Source: Ferrovibrio sp.
Lineage (GTDB): Bacteria > Pseudomonadota > Alphaproteobacteria > Ferrovibrionales > Ferrovibrionaceae
Direction of reading: 5' to 3'
NCBI RefSeq assembly: GCF_025869515.1
Contig: NZ_JAOZVR010000117.1
Coordinates: forward strand, 56,914-120,913
DNA length: 64,000 nucleotides
Shown here: piece by piece, positions 28,627-38,188 of the stretch
Numbering within the stretch: the first letter of the stretch is position 1
Layout of the letters: every line of letters begins with the position of its first letter
Notes under the pieces: generated by a model
Seen by the model: only the letters and a program-made list of their open reading frames with translations
Databases searched by the model: none
What the model was told of the DNA's origin: nothing
Program-made: the position numbers and the translations under genes

Positions 28627-29626
28627 TCGCCTCGCCCATTCTAACGCCTTTCTGCAGCGCGCTGGCTGGGGCGATGCCGCGCGTTCCAAACTTGCCGGCG
28701 ATGCATCTTTCCGCAAATACGAGCGGCTCAGCCGCGACGGTAAACCTGCCGTATTGATGGATGCGCCGCCGCCGCAGGAGGATGTGCGGCCTTTCCTGCG
28801 TATCGCCCGTCACCTGCAGTCGCTCGGCTACAGTGCGCCGCACATTCTGGCCGAGGATGCCGACCGCGGCTTCCTGCTGCTGGAAGACCTCGGCGACGAT
28901 CTGTTTGCCCGCCTGCTCGAACAGGGCAGCGATGAAACCCAGCTGTATGAAGCCGCCATCGACTTCCTCCTCGACCTGCACCGTCATCCGGCACCGGCCG
29001 ACCTTGTGCTCTATGACGAAGACCGGCTGATTGCAGAAACCGAACTGTTCATCGACTGGTATCTGCCGGCCCTGACCGGGCGTGATACGCCATCGTCATT
29101 GCGCCAGGCCTTTCGCTTTCTCTGGAGCATTCTCGCTCCGGAGGTTGGACTGGAAACGACACCCGGCCGGCGCATTCTGGTGCTGCGCGATTTCCATGCC
29201 GAGAATCTGATCTGGCTGCCAGAACGCCAGGGCGCCGCGCGTCTCGGCCTGCTCGATTTCCAGGATGCCGTTGCCGGCCATCCGGCCTACGACCTGGTGT
29301 CGCTGCTGGAAGATGCGCGCCGCGACGTCTCGCCAGACCTGGCCGAAGCCATGCTGCAACGCTATATCGCCGGCAGTGGCGTGGACGATGCCGCATTCCG
29401 CCGCGCCTATGCCATTCTCGGCGCGCAACGCAACATCCGCATTCTCGGCGTCTTCACCCGGCTCTGGAAGCGCGACGGCAAACAGCAATATCAGACCTTC
29501 ATGTCGCGCATGTGGGGCTTGGTGGAGCGCGACCTCGCCCATCCGGCCCTGACCGACCTGCGCGGCTGGCTCAATGCGACGGTGTCGCCCGAGCAGCGTC
29601 ACAGCCCGTTGCCGGGGCTGGGCTGA
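28619..29626 (+). CDS. amgK: Cell-wall amino-sugar kinase AmgK (aminoglycoside phosphotransferase fold)
   Basis: An APH-fold kinase of about 335 residues. The catalytic loop is VLRDFHAENLIWLP and the metal-binding motif is LLDFQDAVAGHPAYDLVSLLEDARRD. In Pseudomonas and Caulobacter AmgK phosphorylates N-acetylmuramate and GlcNAc at C1 in peptidoglycan recycling, and its partner MurU is usually the next gene, as here. ATG 28619 (MPDRLAHS) is chosen; ATG 28610 is three codons earlier. Both overlap the tsaE end. A simple aminoglycoside-resistance role is unlikely given this context. Confidence 0.88.
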   Translation: MPDRLAHSNAFLQRAGWGDAARSKLAGDASFRKYERLSRDGKPAVLMDAPPPQEDVRPFLRIARHLQSLGYSAPHILAEDADRGFLLLEDLGDDLFARLLEQGSDETQLYEAAIDFLLDLHRHPAPADLVLYDEDRLIAETELFIDWYLPALTGRDTPSSLRQAFRFLWSILAPEVGLETTPGRRILVLRDFHAENLIWLPERQGAARLGLLDFQDAVAGHPAYDLVSLLEDARRDVSPDLAEAMLQRYIAGSGVDDAAFRRAYAILGAQRNIRILGVFTRLWKRDGKQQYQTFMSRMWGLVERDLAHPALTDLRGWLNATVSPEQRHSPLPGLG

Positions 29627-29627
29627 C

Positions 29628-30365
29628 ATGACCCCGATGCCGCAGATCGCCCCAAGAACAGCGATGGTGCTGGCCGCTGGCTTGGGCACCCGGCTGCGGC
29701 CAATCACCGACCATACGCCAAAACCGCTGATCGCGGTGGCCGGCCGCACGCTGCTGGACCGTTGCCTGGATCGGCTGGTCGAAGCCGGGGTCCAGCGCGC
29801 TATTGTCAACATCCACTGGCTTGGCAGCAGGATTCGCGAGCATCTGCGCACCCGCCACGATATCGAAATCATCATCTCCGATGAAACCGGCATGTTGCTG
29901 GAAACCGGCGGTGGTATCGCCAAGGCCCTGCCGCTGCTGGGCGAAGCGCCATTTTTCGCCGTCAATGCCGACCTGATCTGGCGCGACGAAGGTAGCGAGG
30001 TGGCCCTGCAGCGGCTGGCAGCAGCTTTCGACGCCACGAAGATGGATGGCCTGCTGCTGCTGCAACCACGCGAACGCGCCGATGGTCATGGCGGGCCGGG
30101 CGATTTCTTCCTCGATGCGGACAACCGTCTGGTCCGGCGCGATGCCGATGCAATGGCCCCCTACGTCTATACCGGTGTACAGGTCCTGCAACCCACGTTG
30201 TTCCGCGATGCGCCGGCCGGCGCTTTTTCGCTGAACATCCTCTACGATCGCGCCATTGCCGCCAGCCGCCTGTATGGTCTGGTGCATCGCGGACCATGGA
30301 TGGATGTCGGTACGCATGATGGTTTGAAGCAAGCCGAAACGGCCCTGCATGATCACGCCGGCTAG
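29628..30365 (+). CDS. murU: N-acetylmuramate-1-phosphate uridylyltransferase MurU
   Basis: A nucleotidyltransferase of 245 residues that makes UDP-MurNAc from MurNAc-1-phosphate and UTP, bypassing de novo synthesis and giving fosfomycin tolerance in bacteria that have it. The N-terminal signature is AMVLAAGLGTRLRPITDHTPKPLI at about 12-36 and NADLIWRDEG carries the metal aspartate. ATG 29628 directly follows the amgK TGA. The 3' end overlaps addB by 17 bp. Confidence 0.9.
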   Translation: MTPMPQIAPRTAMVLAAGLGTRLRPITDHTPKPLIAVAGRTLLDRCLDRLVEAGVQRAIVNIHWLGSRIREHLRTRHDIEIIISDETGMLLETGGGIAKALPLLGEAPFFAVNADLIWRDEGSEVALQRLAAAFDATKMDGLLLLQPRERADGHGGPGDFFLDADNRLVRRDADAMAPYVYTGVQVLQPTLFRDAPAGAFSLNILYDRAIAASRLYGLVHRGPWMDVGTHDGLKQAETALHDHAG

Positions 30366-33318
30366 ACCCACGGTCTACACCATCGCGCAGGGCCGGCCGT
30401 TTCTCGACCTGCTGGCGCGGGGCATTCTGCAACAATACGCCACCGATCCCCTGGTTGTATCTCGCATCACCGTGCTGCTGCCGACGCGGCGTGCCTGCCG
30501 TGCCCTGACCGAAGCCTTCCTGCGCCAGAGCGATGGCATGGCCCTGCTGCTGCCGGCCATCCGGCCGCTCGGCGATGTGGATGAGGATGAACTCGACCTG
30601 CGCGGTATCGGCGAAGCCGGCGACGAGGCCTTGCCCTTCGGCACACTGGAACGCAGCCTGCTGCTGGCCCGGCTGGTGCAGGCATCGACGCTGGCCGGCG
30701 GCGACAGCGCCAACGCGCTGCGGCTGGCACGTGAACTCGGCCATCTGCTCGATGCTGCCGCAACCGAGGAAGTCGGCCTCGACCGCCTGCCCGATCTGGT
30801 ACCGGCGGAGCTTGCCGGCCACTGGCAACTGACACTGGATTTCCTGAGGGTGATCCGCGAGGCCTGGCCGGCGATCAAGGCCGAACAGGACCGCAGCGAC
30901 AGTGCCGAACACCGTCAACGTGCCACGCAGCGCTGGATCGACCACTGGCAGACCTCGCCGCCCGCAGATCCGGTGATCGCGGCTGGCTCGACCGGCACCA
31001 TTCCGGCCACGGCACGGCTGCTCAAACTGATTGCATCCCTGCCGCAGGGCAGCGTGGTGCTACCCGGACTCGACCAGACGCTGGACGACGCGAGCTGGAC
31101 GGCCGTTCATACCGAACCCACCCATCCGCAGCATGCCCTGGCGCGCCTTCTGGATACACTGGGCGTCTTGCGCGGCGAGGTCATCGACTGGCCGGAAAGC
31201 GGCTCCGGCGATGGCGCGCCGACCAGTAATCGTGCGGCACTGCTGACCGCCGCTCTGCTGCCGCCTGCAGAAACCCATCGCTGGCGCGAACTGCGCGGCA
31301 TGGTATCAGGCGATGCGCTCCATGGTTTGCAGCGCATCGAGGCGCCGGGACCGCGCGAAGAGGCGCTGGCCATCGCGGTGGCAATGCGCGAAACGCTGGA
31401 AACGCCTGGACGGACCGCCGCCCTGATCACGCCGGACCGCATGCTGGCCCGCCGCGTCGCCGCTGAACTGGCCCGCTACGGCATCACGGTTGATGATTCC
31501 GCCGGTCAACCTTTGCTGCAGACCGCACCGGCGGTATTTCTGCGCCTGCTGGCAGCCGCCGTGGCCGAGGATTTCGCAGCCGTCCCGCTGCTGGCCCTGC
31601 TGAAACACCCCTTCTGCCGGCTTGGCATGGACCGGGCCGACCTGCTGCGCTGGACGCGCCGCATAGAACGCAAACTGCTGCGCAAAAGCCGGCCATCCAG
31701 CGGACTCGCCGCACTGGCAGTCGATCTCGCCGGCGACGCCGATCTCCTGCCACCGCTGGCGCGGCTGAGCGCCATCGCGCAGCCACTGGTCGAAGACAGG
31801 CAGCCCACAGCCCTGAAGACTCTGCTGCAGGTACAGGTGATTGCCGCCGAGGCACTGACCGTTGCGCCGGACCAGCCTTCGCCGCTCTGGCAGCATGATT
31901 CCGGCGAGGCACTGCACGCGCTCACCGTCGACCTTCTGGCTGCCGCCGATCAGTTCGGCCCCGTCACGCCGGCAGAGTGGCCGCGCCTGCTCGATGCATT
32001 GCTGGAAGGCCAGGTGGTCCGCCCGCGCCGGCAGGCCCATGCGCGGCTGTCCATCTGGGGGTTGCTGGAAGCCCGCCTGCAGCAGGCCGACCGCATCATC
32101 CTCGGCGGCCTGAATGAGGGCACCTGGCCGCCGCAGGCGCGCGAAGACCCATGGCTGAGCCGGCCGATGCGTGCGGCACTGGGCCTCAGCTCACCGGAAT
32201 TCCGCCTCGGCCAGACCGCGCATGATTTCGTCCAGGCTGCCAGCGGCGACGATGTGATCCTGACCCGTGCCGCCAAGGTGGATGGCACGCCGACCGTACC
32301 GGCGCGCTGGCTGCTGCGGCTGGAAGCCCTGCTGGAAAAGAATGCCGGCTGGCTGGCCAGCCTGGCGCCGCAGTATCTCGTCTGGGCCGAACAGCTCGAT
32401 ACGCCCGCGCAAAGCCTTCGTTTCGAGCCGCCGCGTCCGGCGCCGCCGGTCGCGGCGCGGCCGCGTGAACTCTATGTCACCGCCATCGAGACCTGGATCC
32501 GCGATCCCTATGCGCTCTATGCCCGGCGCATCCTCGATCTGCGCCGCCTCGATCCGCCCGACCAGCCACCCGATGCTCGTCTGCGCGGCAATGTGATTCA
32601 CGCTGTCTTGGAAAAATTCCTGCAGCATTATCCTGCAACCTTGCCGGATGATGACATCGCGCTTGCTGAGTTGCTCAAGCTTGGCCGCACCGAGTTCGGT
32701 GTCTGGTTACAAAGACCGGAGATCGCCGCCCTGTGGTGGCCGCGCTTCGAACGCGCCATGCGCTGGTTTCTCGCTTACGAACGCCAGCGCCGCCACGACG
32801 GTTTTCGCCCCGTACTGCTCGAGAAGGATGGTGCGCTGGAAATCGCTGCGCCCGCCGGCGCTTTCACCCTGAAGGCCAAGGCTGACCGCATTGATGCCTC
32901 GCAGAATGACTGCAAGCTGGCCATCCTGGATTACAAGACCGGGCAGCCGCCTTCGGTCAAACAGGTCAACAGCGGCCTGGCGCCGCAGCTGGCACTCGAG
33001 GCCGCCATCGCGCGGGCCGGCGGCTTCGATGGCCTGGCCCCGGCCGAGATCGCCGAACTGGTCTATATCCGTCTCGGCGGCGGGGCCGAACCCGGCGAGG
33101 CGCGCCGCATCGAAGGCACCAGCCGTACGCCGATTCCGCCGGCCGACGATCTGGCGCGCGAGGCCCTGGCCCGGCTGAGTGGCTGGGTGGCGCGATTTGA
33201 TGACGAGAAAATTCCATATCTGTCGCGACCGCGGCCACAATTCGTCGATTACCCGGGCGACTACGATCACCTTGCCCGCGTCGCCGAACGCGCCGAAGGC
33301 ACCGGGGAGGACGGATGA
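30349..33318 (+). CDS. addB: Double-strand break repair protein AddB
   Basis: The inactivated-helicase/nuclease subunit of AddAB, 989 residues. The N-terminal LLPTRRACRALTEAFL is the alphaproteobacterial AddB start pattern, and the C-terminal RecB-type nuclease has AILDYKTGQPP near residue 865 with QLALEAAIA after it. The iron-sulfur cysteines of Bacillus AddB are not evident. AddAB resects DNA ends for RecA. The gene overlaps addA by four bases (ATGA). Confidence 0.95.
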   Translation: MITPARPTVYTIAQGRPFLDLLARGILQQYATDPLVVSRITVLLPTRRACRALTEAFLRQSDGMALLLPAIRPLGDVDEDELDLRGIGEAGDEALPFGTLERSLLLARLVQASTLAGGDSANALRLARELGHLLDAAATEEVGLDRLPDLVPAELAGHWQLTLDFLRVIREAWPAIKAEQDRSDSAEHRQRATQRWIDHWQTSPPADPVIAAGSTGTIPATARLLKLIASLPQGSVVLPGLDQTLDDASWTAVHTEPTHPQHALARLLDTLGVLRGEVIDWPESGSGDGAPTSNRAALLTAALLPPAETHRWRELRGMVSGDALHGLQRIEAPGPREEALAIAVAMRETLETPGRTAALITPDRMLARRVAAELARYGITVDDSAGQPLLQTAPAVFLRLLAAAVAEDFAAVPLLALLKHPFCRLGMDRADLLRWTRRIERKLLRKSRPSSGLAALAVDLAGDADLLPPLARLSAIAQPLVEDRQPTALKTLLQVQVIAAEALTVAPDQPSPLWQHDSGEALHALTVDLLAAADQFGPVTPAEWPRLLDALLEGQVVRPRRQAHARLSIWGLLEARLQQADRIILGGLNEGTWPPQAREDPWLSRPMRAALGLSSPEFRLGQTAHDFVQAASGDDVILTRAAKVDGTPTVPARWLLRLEALLEKNAGWLASLAPQYLVWAEQLDTPAQSLRFEPPRPAPPVAARPRELYVTAIETWIRDPYALYARRILDLRRLDPPDQPPDARLRGNVIHAVLEKFLQHYPATLPDDDIALAELLKLGRTEFGVWLQRPEIAALWWPRFERAMRWFLAYERQRRHDGFRPVLLEKDGALEIAAPAGAFTLKAKADRIDASQNDCKLAILDYKTGQPPSVKQVNSGLAPQLALEAAIARAGGFDGLAPAEIAELVYIRLGGGAEPGEARRIEGTSRTPIPPADDLAREALARLSGWVARFDDEKIPYLSRPRPQFVDYPGDYDHLARVAERAEGTGEDG

Positions 33319-36300
33319 GCGCCGCCCCCGACACCGAGATGCGCGCGCATCAGATGAACCAGCGCAGCGCCGCCGATCCCACGCTGTCGGCCTGGGTGGC
33401 GGCCAATGCCGGTTCGGGCAAGACGCGCGTGCTGGTCGACCGTGTCACGCGACTGCTTCTCCAGGGCACGCGGCCGAGCGGCATCCTCTGCCTCACCTTC
33501 ACCAAGGCGGCGGCCGCCGAAATGCAGTTGCGCCTCACCGAGCGGCTCGGCAAGTGGACCACGCTGACCGATAAGATTCTGAAAGCCGACCTGTTCGAGC
33601 TGCTCGGCCGGCCGGTGGCAGACACCGACATGGCCGCGGCCCGCCGTCTGTTTGCACGCACATTGGAATCACCAGGCGGCCTGCGACTGCAGACCGTGCA
33701 TGCCTTCTGCGAAGCGCTGTTGAAACGTTTCCCGGTCGAAGCGCAGGTACCGCCGGGCTTCAAGGTGGCTGATGACGCCGTGACCGCCGACCTGTTCGCC
33801 ACCGCACAGGCCCAGGTGCTGGGCAGCAGCCTGACCGATCCCGGCTTCGCGCCGGTGATCGGCTTCTTCGCCGCCCGTATCGATGACAGTCGCTTCGCCG
33901 ACCTGCTGAAAGCCCTGCTCACCCGTCGCCGCGATCTGGCGCTGCTGCTCGATGCCCATGGCGGTGCATCGGGCGCCATCGGCGCCCTGTATGCCCAGCT
34001 CGACCTGCCGCCGGATGCGACACGCGACCTGGCCATCCGCCAGCATATCGCCGACATGCCGCTGGCCGACCTGCGCCGCGCTGTTGCAGCCTTGTGCAAC
34101 GGAGGCACGAACGACAGGAAACTCGGCCAGTCATTGGCCAACTGGTTGGCGGCGAATGCAACGGCTGAAACCTTCGAGGCTTCATGGCTGCCCGCCTTCT
34201 TCACCGACAAGGGCGAGCCCCGCGTCACGCTGGCGAGCAAGCCCACCGAAAAGGCTGCGCCGGGTTGCATCGAGATTCTGGCCAGAGAACAATCCCGCCT
34301 GATCGCGCTGCAGCAGCAACTCAACGCGCTGACGATTGCCGAAGCAACCGCCATGCTGCTGCGTCTGGGCGAGCAGCTGCTGGAGTCCTACACCGCACTG
34401 AAAACCGCTCAAGGACTGCTGGATTACGACGATCTGATCCTGCGCACGCGCGACCTGCTGGTCGAGCCGAGCCAGGTCCCCTGGGTGATGTTCAAGCTGG
34501 ATCGCGGTATCGACCATATCCTGGTCGACGAGGCGCAGGATACCAGCCCGGACCAGTGGTCGGTGGTCGCCGCGCTGGCCGAGGAATTCTTCAGCGGCAC
34601 GGGTGCGCGCGACGATCTGCACCGCACGATATTTGCCGTCGGCGACGTCAAGCAGTCGATCTACAGCTTCCAGGGCGCGCGGCCGCAGGCCTTCCTCGAT
34701 ACCTATGCCGAATTCCGCCGCCGCGCCGAGGCGGTGGGCGAGCGGCTGGCCCGCATCCCGCTGGAAATGTCGTTCCGTTCGGCACCGGCCGTCTTGCAGC
34801 TGGTGGATGCGGTATTTGCCGACGACGCCGCCAAACCCGGCGTGGTCGAATCCGGGCTGGTTCTGCAGCACAAGGCGAAGCGCCGCGAGGAGGCCGGCCG
34901 GATCGAACTCTGGCCGCCCTTCAAGCCCGATCCGAAGTCACAGAGCGAACCCTGGGAGGCACCGCTGGATTATGTCGGCGCCAGGGACCCGCGCCGCCGG
35001 CTGGCCGATGAAATCGCCCAGCAGATTCGGCGCTGGATGGACAGCGAGGATCTGCCCAGCCTCGGCCGCCGCGTGCAGCCGGGCGATGTGATGATCCTGG
35101 TGCGCCGCCGCAATGTATTCTTCGAGGCGATGGTCCAGGCACTGAAAACCGCCGGCGTGCCGGTGGCCGGTGCCGATCGCATGAAGCTGGCCGAACAGAT
35201 CGCCGTGCTTGATCTGCTGGCGCTGGGCTCTTTCTGCCTGCTGCCCGACGATGACCTGACGCTTGCCGCAGTACTGAAGGGCCCGCTGTTCAATTTCAGT
35301 GAAGACGACCTCTTCGCCTTGTGCTGGCAGCGGCAGCAGCCGCGCCTGTGGCATGAGCTGCAGCGCCGCGCCGACGAAAATCCTGCCTGGCGCGCCGCCA
35401 ACGATGAACTGCATCACTGGCTGTCGCGCGCCGATCTGGTGACGCCCTTCACACTCTATGCCGAGCTGCTTGGTGCGGGCGGCGGACGGCGCCGGCTGGT
35501 AGCACGGCTGGGACCACAGGCCAACGAGCCGATCGACGAGTTCATGGCTGCCACGCTGTCTTACGAACGCGAGGCAGCACCCAGCCTGCAGGGGTTCCTG
35601 AGCTGGTTCCCGCGTCATGCCGGCGAGGTGAAGCGCGATCTGGATCAGGGCCGCAACGAGGTGCGCGTGCTCACCGTGCATGGCGCCAAGGGTCTGGAGG
35701 CGCCCATCGTGATCCTGCCCGACAGCTGCGACCTGCCGCAGGATCAGAGCAGCAGCGGTCTGCTCTGGGGCGAGGCGCCTCTGTCGCCGACCAATCATCG
35801 TCATGGGCAGGCTGCCGGCCCGGCTGCGGCACGCGCCGTGCCGCAGCTTTACTGGCCCATGCGCAAGGAAAACGACACCGCGATCACGGCAAGCCTGCGC
35901 GGCCAGCGCCAGACCGAGCAGTTGGAGGAATATCGCCGCTTGCTCTATGTGGCCCTCACCCGCGCGCGCGACCGGCTCTATGTCTGCGGCTATCTCGGCA
36001 GCCGCAATGCCGAGAAAGGCCCGCCGCCGGGCAGCTGGTACGATCTGGTGACCGCCGGCTTCGACCGGCTGGCGCCGCAGCAGACCGTCCCCCTACCCTG
36101 TGGCGATGAGGGCCGGCGCTTCGAAACCAATCCGGACAGCCGGGCCGATGCCAAGCCCACTGCCGTGATGGTGCCTCTGGCCGCCACCCCCGGCTGGCTG
36201 CGACAGCCGGCCCCGCCGGAACCGGTTCCCCCTCGTCCGCTCAGCCCGTCGCAGCCGAGCCGCCCGGACCCGGCCCCCCTCAGTCCGACTGCTCCCGATC

Positions 36301-36815
36301 GCCTCGCCGGGCTGACGCGCGGGCGCCTGGTCCATCGTTTGCTGCAGACCCTGCCCGATGTACCGGACGAAACCCGCGAGATCGCCGCCAGGCGGTTTCT
36401 TGCCCATCCCGGGCATGGTCTCGATGCCGCCAGCCAGGCGGCACTGCACGCCGAGGTGATGGCGCTGCTGCGCGATCCGGCTTTTGCCGCCATCTTCCAG
36501 CCCGGCGCCCGCACCGAAGCCCCGCTGGCCGGCCGGATCGGTCAAAGGCTGGTGGTCGGCCAGGTCGACCGCCTGCTGGTGACCGACCAAAGCGTCCTCG
36601 TCATCGATTACAAGACGAACCGACCGCCGCCGCGGGCAGTGACGGATGTCGATCCGGCCTATCTGGACCAGATGGCGCTGTATCGCGGCCTGCTGCTACA
36701 GGTGTTTCCCGGCCGTAACGTTCAGGCGGCCCTGATCTGGACCCATGCAGCGCGTCTGATGCCGCTGCCCGATGGCTTGCTGGATCAACGTCTTGCAGCT
36801 TTCACCGCAACGTGA
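33315..36815 (+). CDS. addA: Double-strand break repair helicase AddA
   Basis: UvrD-like helicase and nuclease subunit of AddAB, 1166 residues. Walker A is ANAGSGKT at 30-37, motif II DEAQDTSPDQW near 408, motif V/VI regions VLTVHGAKGLEAPIVILPD and RRLLYVALTRARDRLYVCG, and the C-terminal nuclease motif VLVIDYKTNRPP near residue 1094. The start overlaps the addB stop. It closes the tsaE-amgK-murU-addB-addA run; the trxA gene that often follows is absent. Confidence 0.96.
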   Translation: MSAAPDTEMRAHQMNQRSAADPTLSAWVAANAGSGKTRVLVDRVTRLLLQGTRPSGILCLTFTKAAAAEMQLRLTERLGKWTTLTDKILKADLFELLGRPVADTDMAAARRLFARTLESPGGLRLQTVHAFCEALLKRFPVEAQVPPGFKVADDAVTADLFATAQAQVLGSSLTDPGFAPVIGFFAARIDDSRFADLLKALLTRRRDLALLLDAHGGASGAIGALYAQLDLPPDATRDLAIRQHIADMPLADLRRAVAALCNGGTNDRKLGQSLANWLAANATAETFEASWLPAFFTDKGEPRVTLASKPTEKAAPGCIEILAREQSRLIALQQQLNALTIAEATAMLLRLGEQLLESYTALKTAQGLLDYDDLILRTRDLLVEPSQVPWVMFKLDRGIDHILVDEAQDTSPDQWSVVAALAEEFFSGTGARDDLHRTIFAVGDVKQSIYSFQGARPQAFLDTYAEFRRRAEAVGERLARIPLEMSFRSAPAVLQLVDAVFADDAAKPGVVESGLVLQHKAKRREEAGRIELWPPFKPDPKSQSEPWEAPLDYVGARDPRRRLADEIAQQIRRWMDSEDLPSLGRRVQPGDVMILVRRRNVFFEAMVQALKTAGVPVAGADRMKLAEQIAVLDLLALGSFCLLPDDDLTLAAVLKGPLFNFSEDDLFALCWQRQQPRLWHELQRRADENPAWRAANDELHHWLSRADLVTPFTLYAELLGAGGGRRRLVARLGPQANEPIDEFMAATLSYEREAAPSLQGFLSWFPRHAGEVKRDLDQGRNEVRVLTVHGAKGLEAPIVILPDSCDLPQDQSSSGLLWGEAPLSPTNHRHGQAAGPAAARAVPQLYWPMRKENDTAITASLRGQRQTEQLEEYRRLLYVALTRARDRLYVCGYLGSRNAEKGPPPGSWYDLVTAGFDRLAPQQTVPLPCGDEGRRFETNPDSRADAKPTAVMVPLAATPGWLRQPAPPEPVPPRPLSPSQPSRPDPAPLSPTAPDRLAGLTRGRLVHRLLQTLPDVPDETREIAARRFLAHPGHGLDAASQAALHAEVMALLRDPAFAAIFQPGARTEAPLAGRIGQRLVVGQVDRLLVTDQSVLVIDYKTNRPPPRAVTDVDPAYLDQMALYRGLLLQVFPGRNVQAALIWTHAARLMPLPDGLLDQRLAAFTAT

Positions 36816-36834
36816 GTAGTCGTAGGCTGGCAGC

Positions 36835-37632
36835 ATGCCTAGCTTGACCCCCATGACGTTTCTTGCCTCACACCGCGCACACCCCTTTCACAGGAGCATG
36901 CTGATTGCCCTGCTCACGATGCTGGGGTTTACGACACCCGCTTTCGCGCAGCAACCCGCCGCGCTGCAACCTGTGGTGCTAGAGCTGTTCACCAGCCAGG
37001 GCTGCAACTCTTGCCCGCCGGCCGATGCCCTGATGCAGGACTGGCTGAAGCAGCCCGGTGTGATCCCGATCTCGCTGCATGTCGATTACTGGGATTATCT
37101 CGGCTGGAAGGACACGCTGAGCCGCAAGGGCCATGGCGTACGCCAGCAGGATTACGCCCGCAATTCCGGCAAGCGTGATATCTATACCCCGCAGGTGGTG
37201 GTGGACGGGAAATTTGCCGTAGTCGGGTCTGACCGCGAAGCGGTGGCCGCTGCGCTGGCCAAGGCGCGCAAGCAGCAGCATGTTGCCATGCAGGCCAACC
37301 GCAACAAGACAACCGGCGCCTGGCAGGTGCATGTGGCGGCCCTGCCCGCCTGGCAGGGTGAAGCCAAACTGGTGCTGTGCCGCTATGACGCCATGCACGA
37401 AGTCTCGATCGAACGCGGTGAAAATACCGGCCGCACGCTGAACTATCTGAATGTGGCCCGCAGCTGGGGCGATCTCGGGCGCTGGAAGGGCCAGAGCGCC
37501 AGTTATGACGTGCCGGACCTGGGCGGCATAGACTGGAGTCGCCAGGGGGCCGTGGTCATGCTGCAGACGCTCAGCAACGACGGCGTCGGCCAGATCATCG
37601 GTGCCGTTGACATTAAGGGCGGCGGCCAATAG
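36835..37632 (+). CDS. DUF1223 secreted thioredoxin-like protein
   Basis: A protein of up to 265 residues with an N-terminal signal sequence (hydrophobic core MLIALLTMLGF ending in AFAQ). After it comes the DUF1223 pattern VVLELFTSQGCNSCPPADALM, whose CNSC resembles a thioredoxin active site, then SLHVDYWDYLGWKDTL and IYTPQVVVDGK. Family function is unknown but a periplasmic thiol role is plausible. Starts at 36853 and 36898 are alternatives; the first gives a positively charged n-region and is also credible. Confidence 0.87.
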   Translation: MPSLTPMTFLASHRAHPFHRSMLIALLTMLGFTTPAFAQQPAALQPVVLELFTSQGCNSCPPADALMQDWLKQPGVIPISLHVDYWDYLGWKDTLSRKGHGVRQQDYARNSGKRDIYTPQVVVDGKFAVVGSDREAVAAALAKARKQQHVAMQANRNKTTGAWQVHVAALPAWQGEAKLVLCRYDAMHEVSIERGENTGRTLNYLNVARSWGDLGRWKGQSASYDVPDLGGIDWSRQGAVVMLQTLSNDGVGQIIGAVDIKGGGQ

Positions 37633-37739
37633 CTGCTGCCCCGCAGGTCCTGCAATGGTTACAACCCTGCAGTTGACAGGCTGAGCCTCACGGCCGAAGC
37701 TTTTGATATGATGCAACTCTCCTCTTCCAGAATCGCTTC

Positions 37740-38165
37740 ATGCCGGTAAGCAGCAGGATCGAGCATCGCCTGCGCCCGGCGGATCGCAACGACCTGCCGC
37801 GGCTGGGCGAGATCGCCCGTCATGGGCTTGCCGATGCCGTCGCACTCGACCTTGCGGCGCTGCAGAAAGAAGAAAACCTTTTCGTGGCCGAATGGCGCAC
37901 AGCCATCGATGGCTTCATCGTGTTGCTGCCACTGCAAAGCAGCCTGCTGATCAGCCGACTGGTGGTGGCGGAGGAAGCCCGTGGCCAGGGCCTCGGCGCC
38001 TGGCTGCTCGACTGCGCTACTTTCCATGCGCGCGGGCTCGACCTTGTCGCCGTCGAGATTCAGCGGCCGGAACAGGACGCGGCCGGCATCACCTGGCTTA
38101 CCAAGCGTGGCTTCGTGCGCAATCCGCATGGCGGCAACAAGGTTTATCTCAGTCGCAACGTTTAA
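37740..38165 (+). CDS. GNAT family N-acetyltransferase
   Basis: A 141-residue acetyltransferase. The acetyl-CoA pyrophosphate loop is EEARGQGLGAWLLD (R/Q-x-x-G-x-G/A), preceded by the beta-4 strand LLISRLVV and followed by IQRPEQDAAGITWLTKRGFVRNPHG. The acceptor substrate is unknown. It lies 23 bp before the Nudix gene on the same strand and may be cotranscribed with it. Confidence 0.88.
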   Translation: MPVSSRIEHRLRPADRNDLPRLGEIARHGLADAVALDLAALQKEENLFVAEWRTAIDGFIVLLPLQSSLLISRLVVAEEARGQGLGAWLLDCATFHARGLDLVAVEIQRPEQDAAGITWLTKRGFVRNPHGGNKVYLSRNV

Positions 38166-38188
38166 AAAAGAAAACCGGGGAAACACCG

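Noticed and set aside
28619..29626. Aminoglycoside resistance kinase
   Set aside because: The fold matches, but adjacency to murU and tsaE fits AmgK in wall recycling.
30720..30735. Second parS-like CACGTGAA
   Set aside because: Only the inner CACGTGAA matches; the left arm is GCTGG and not TGTTT, so the palindrome fails.
37673..37712. TTGACA and TATGAT as a sigma-70 promoter before the GNAT gene
   Set aside because: The spacing between the two hexamers is 28 bp, too long for a normal promoter.
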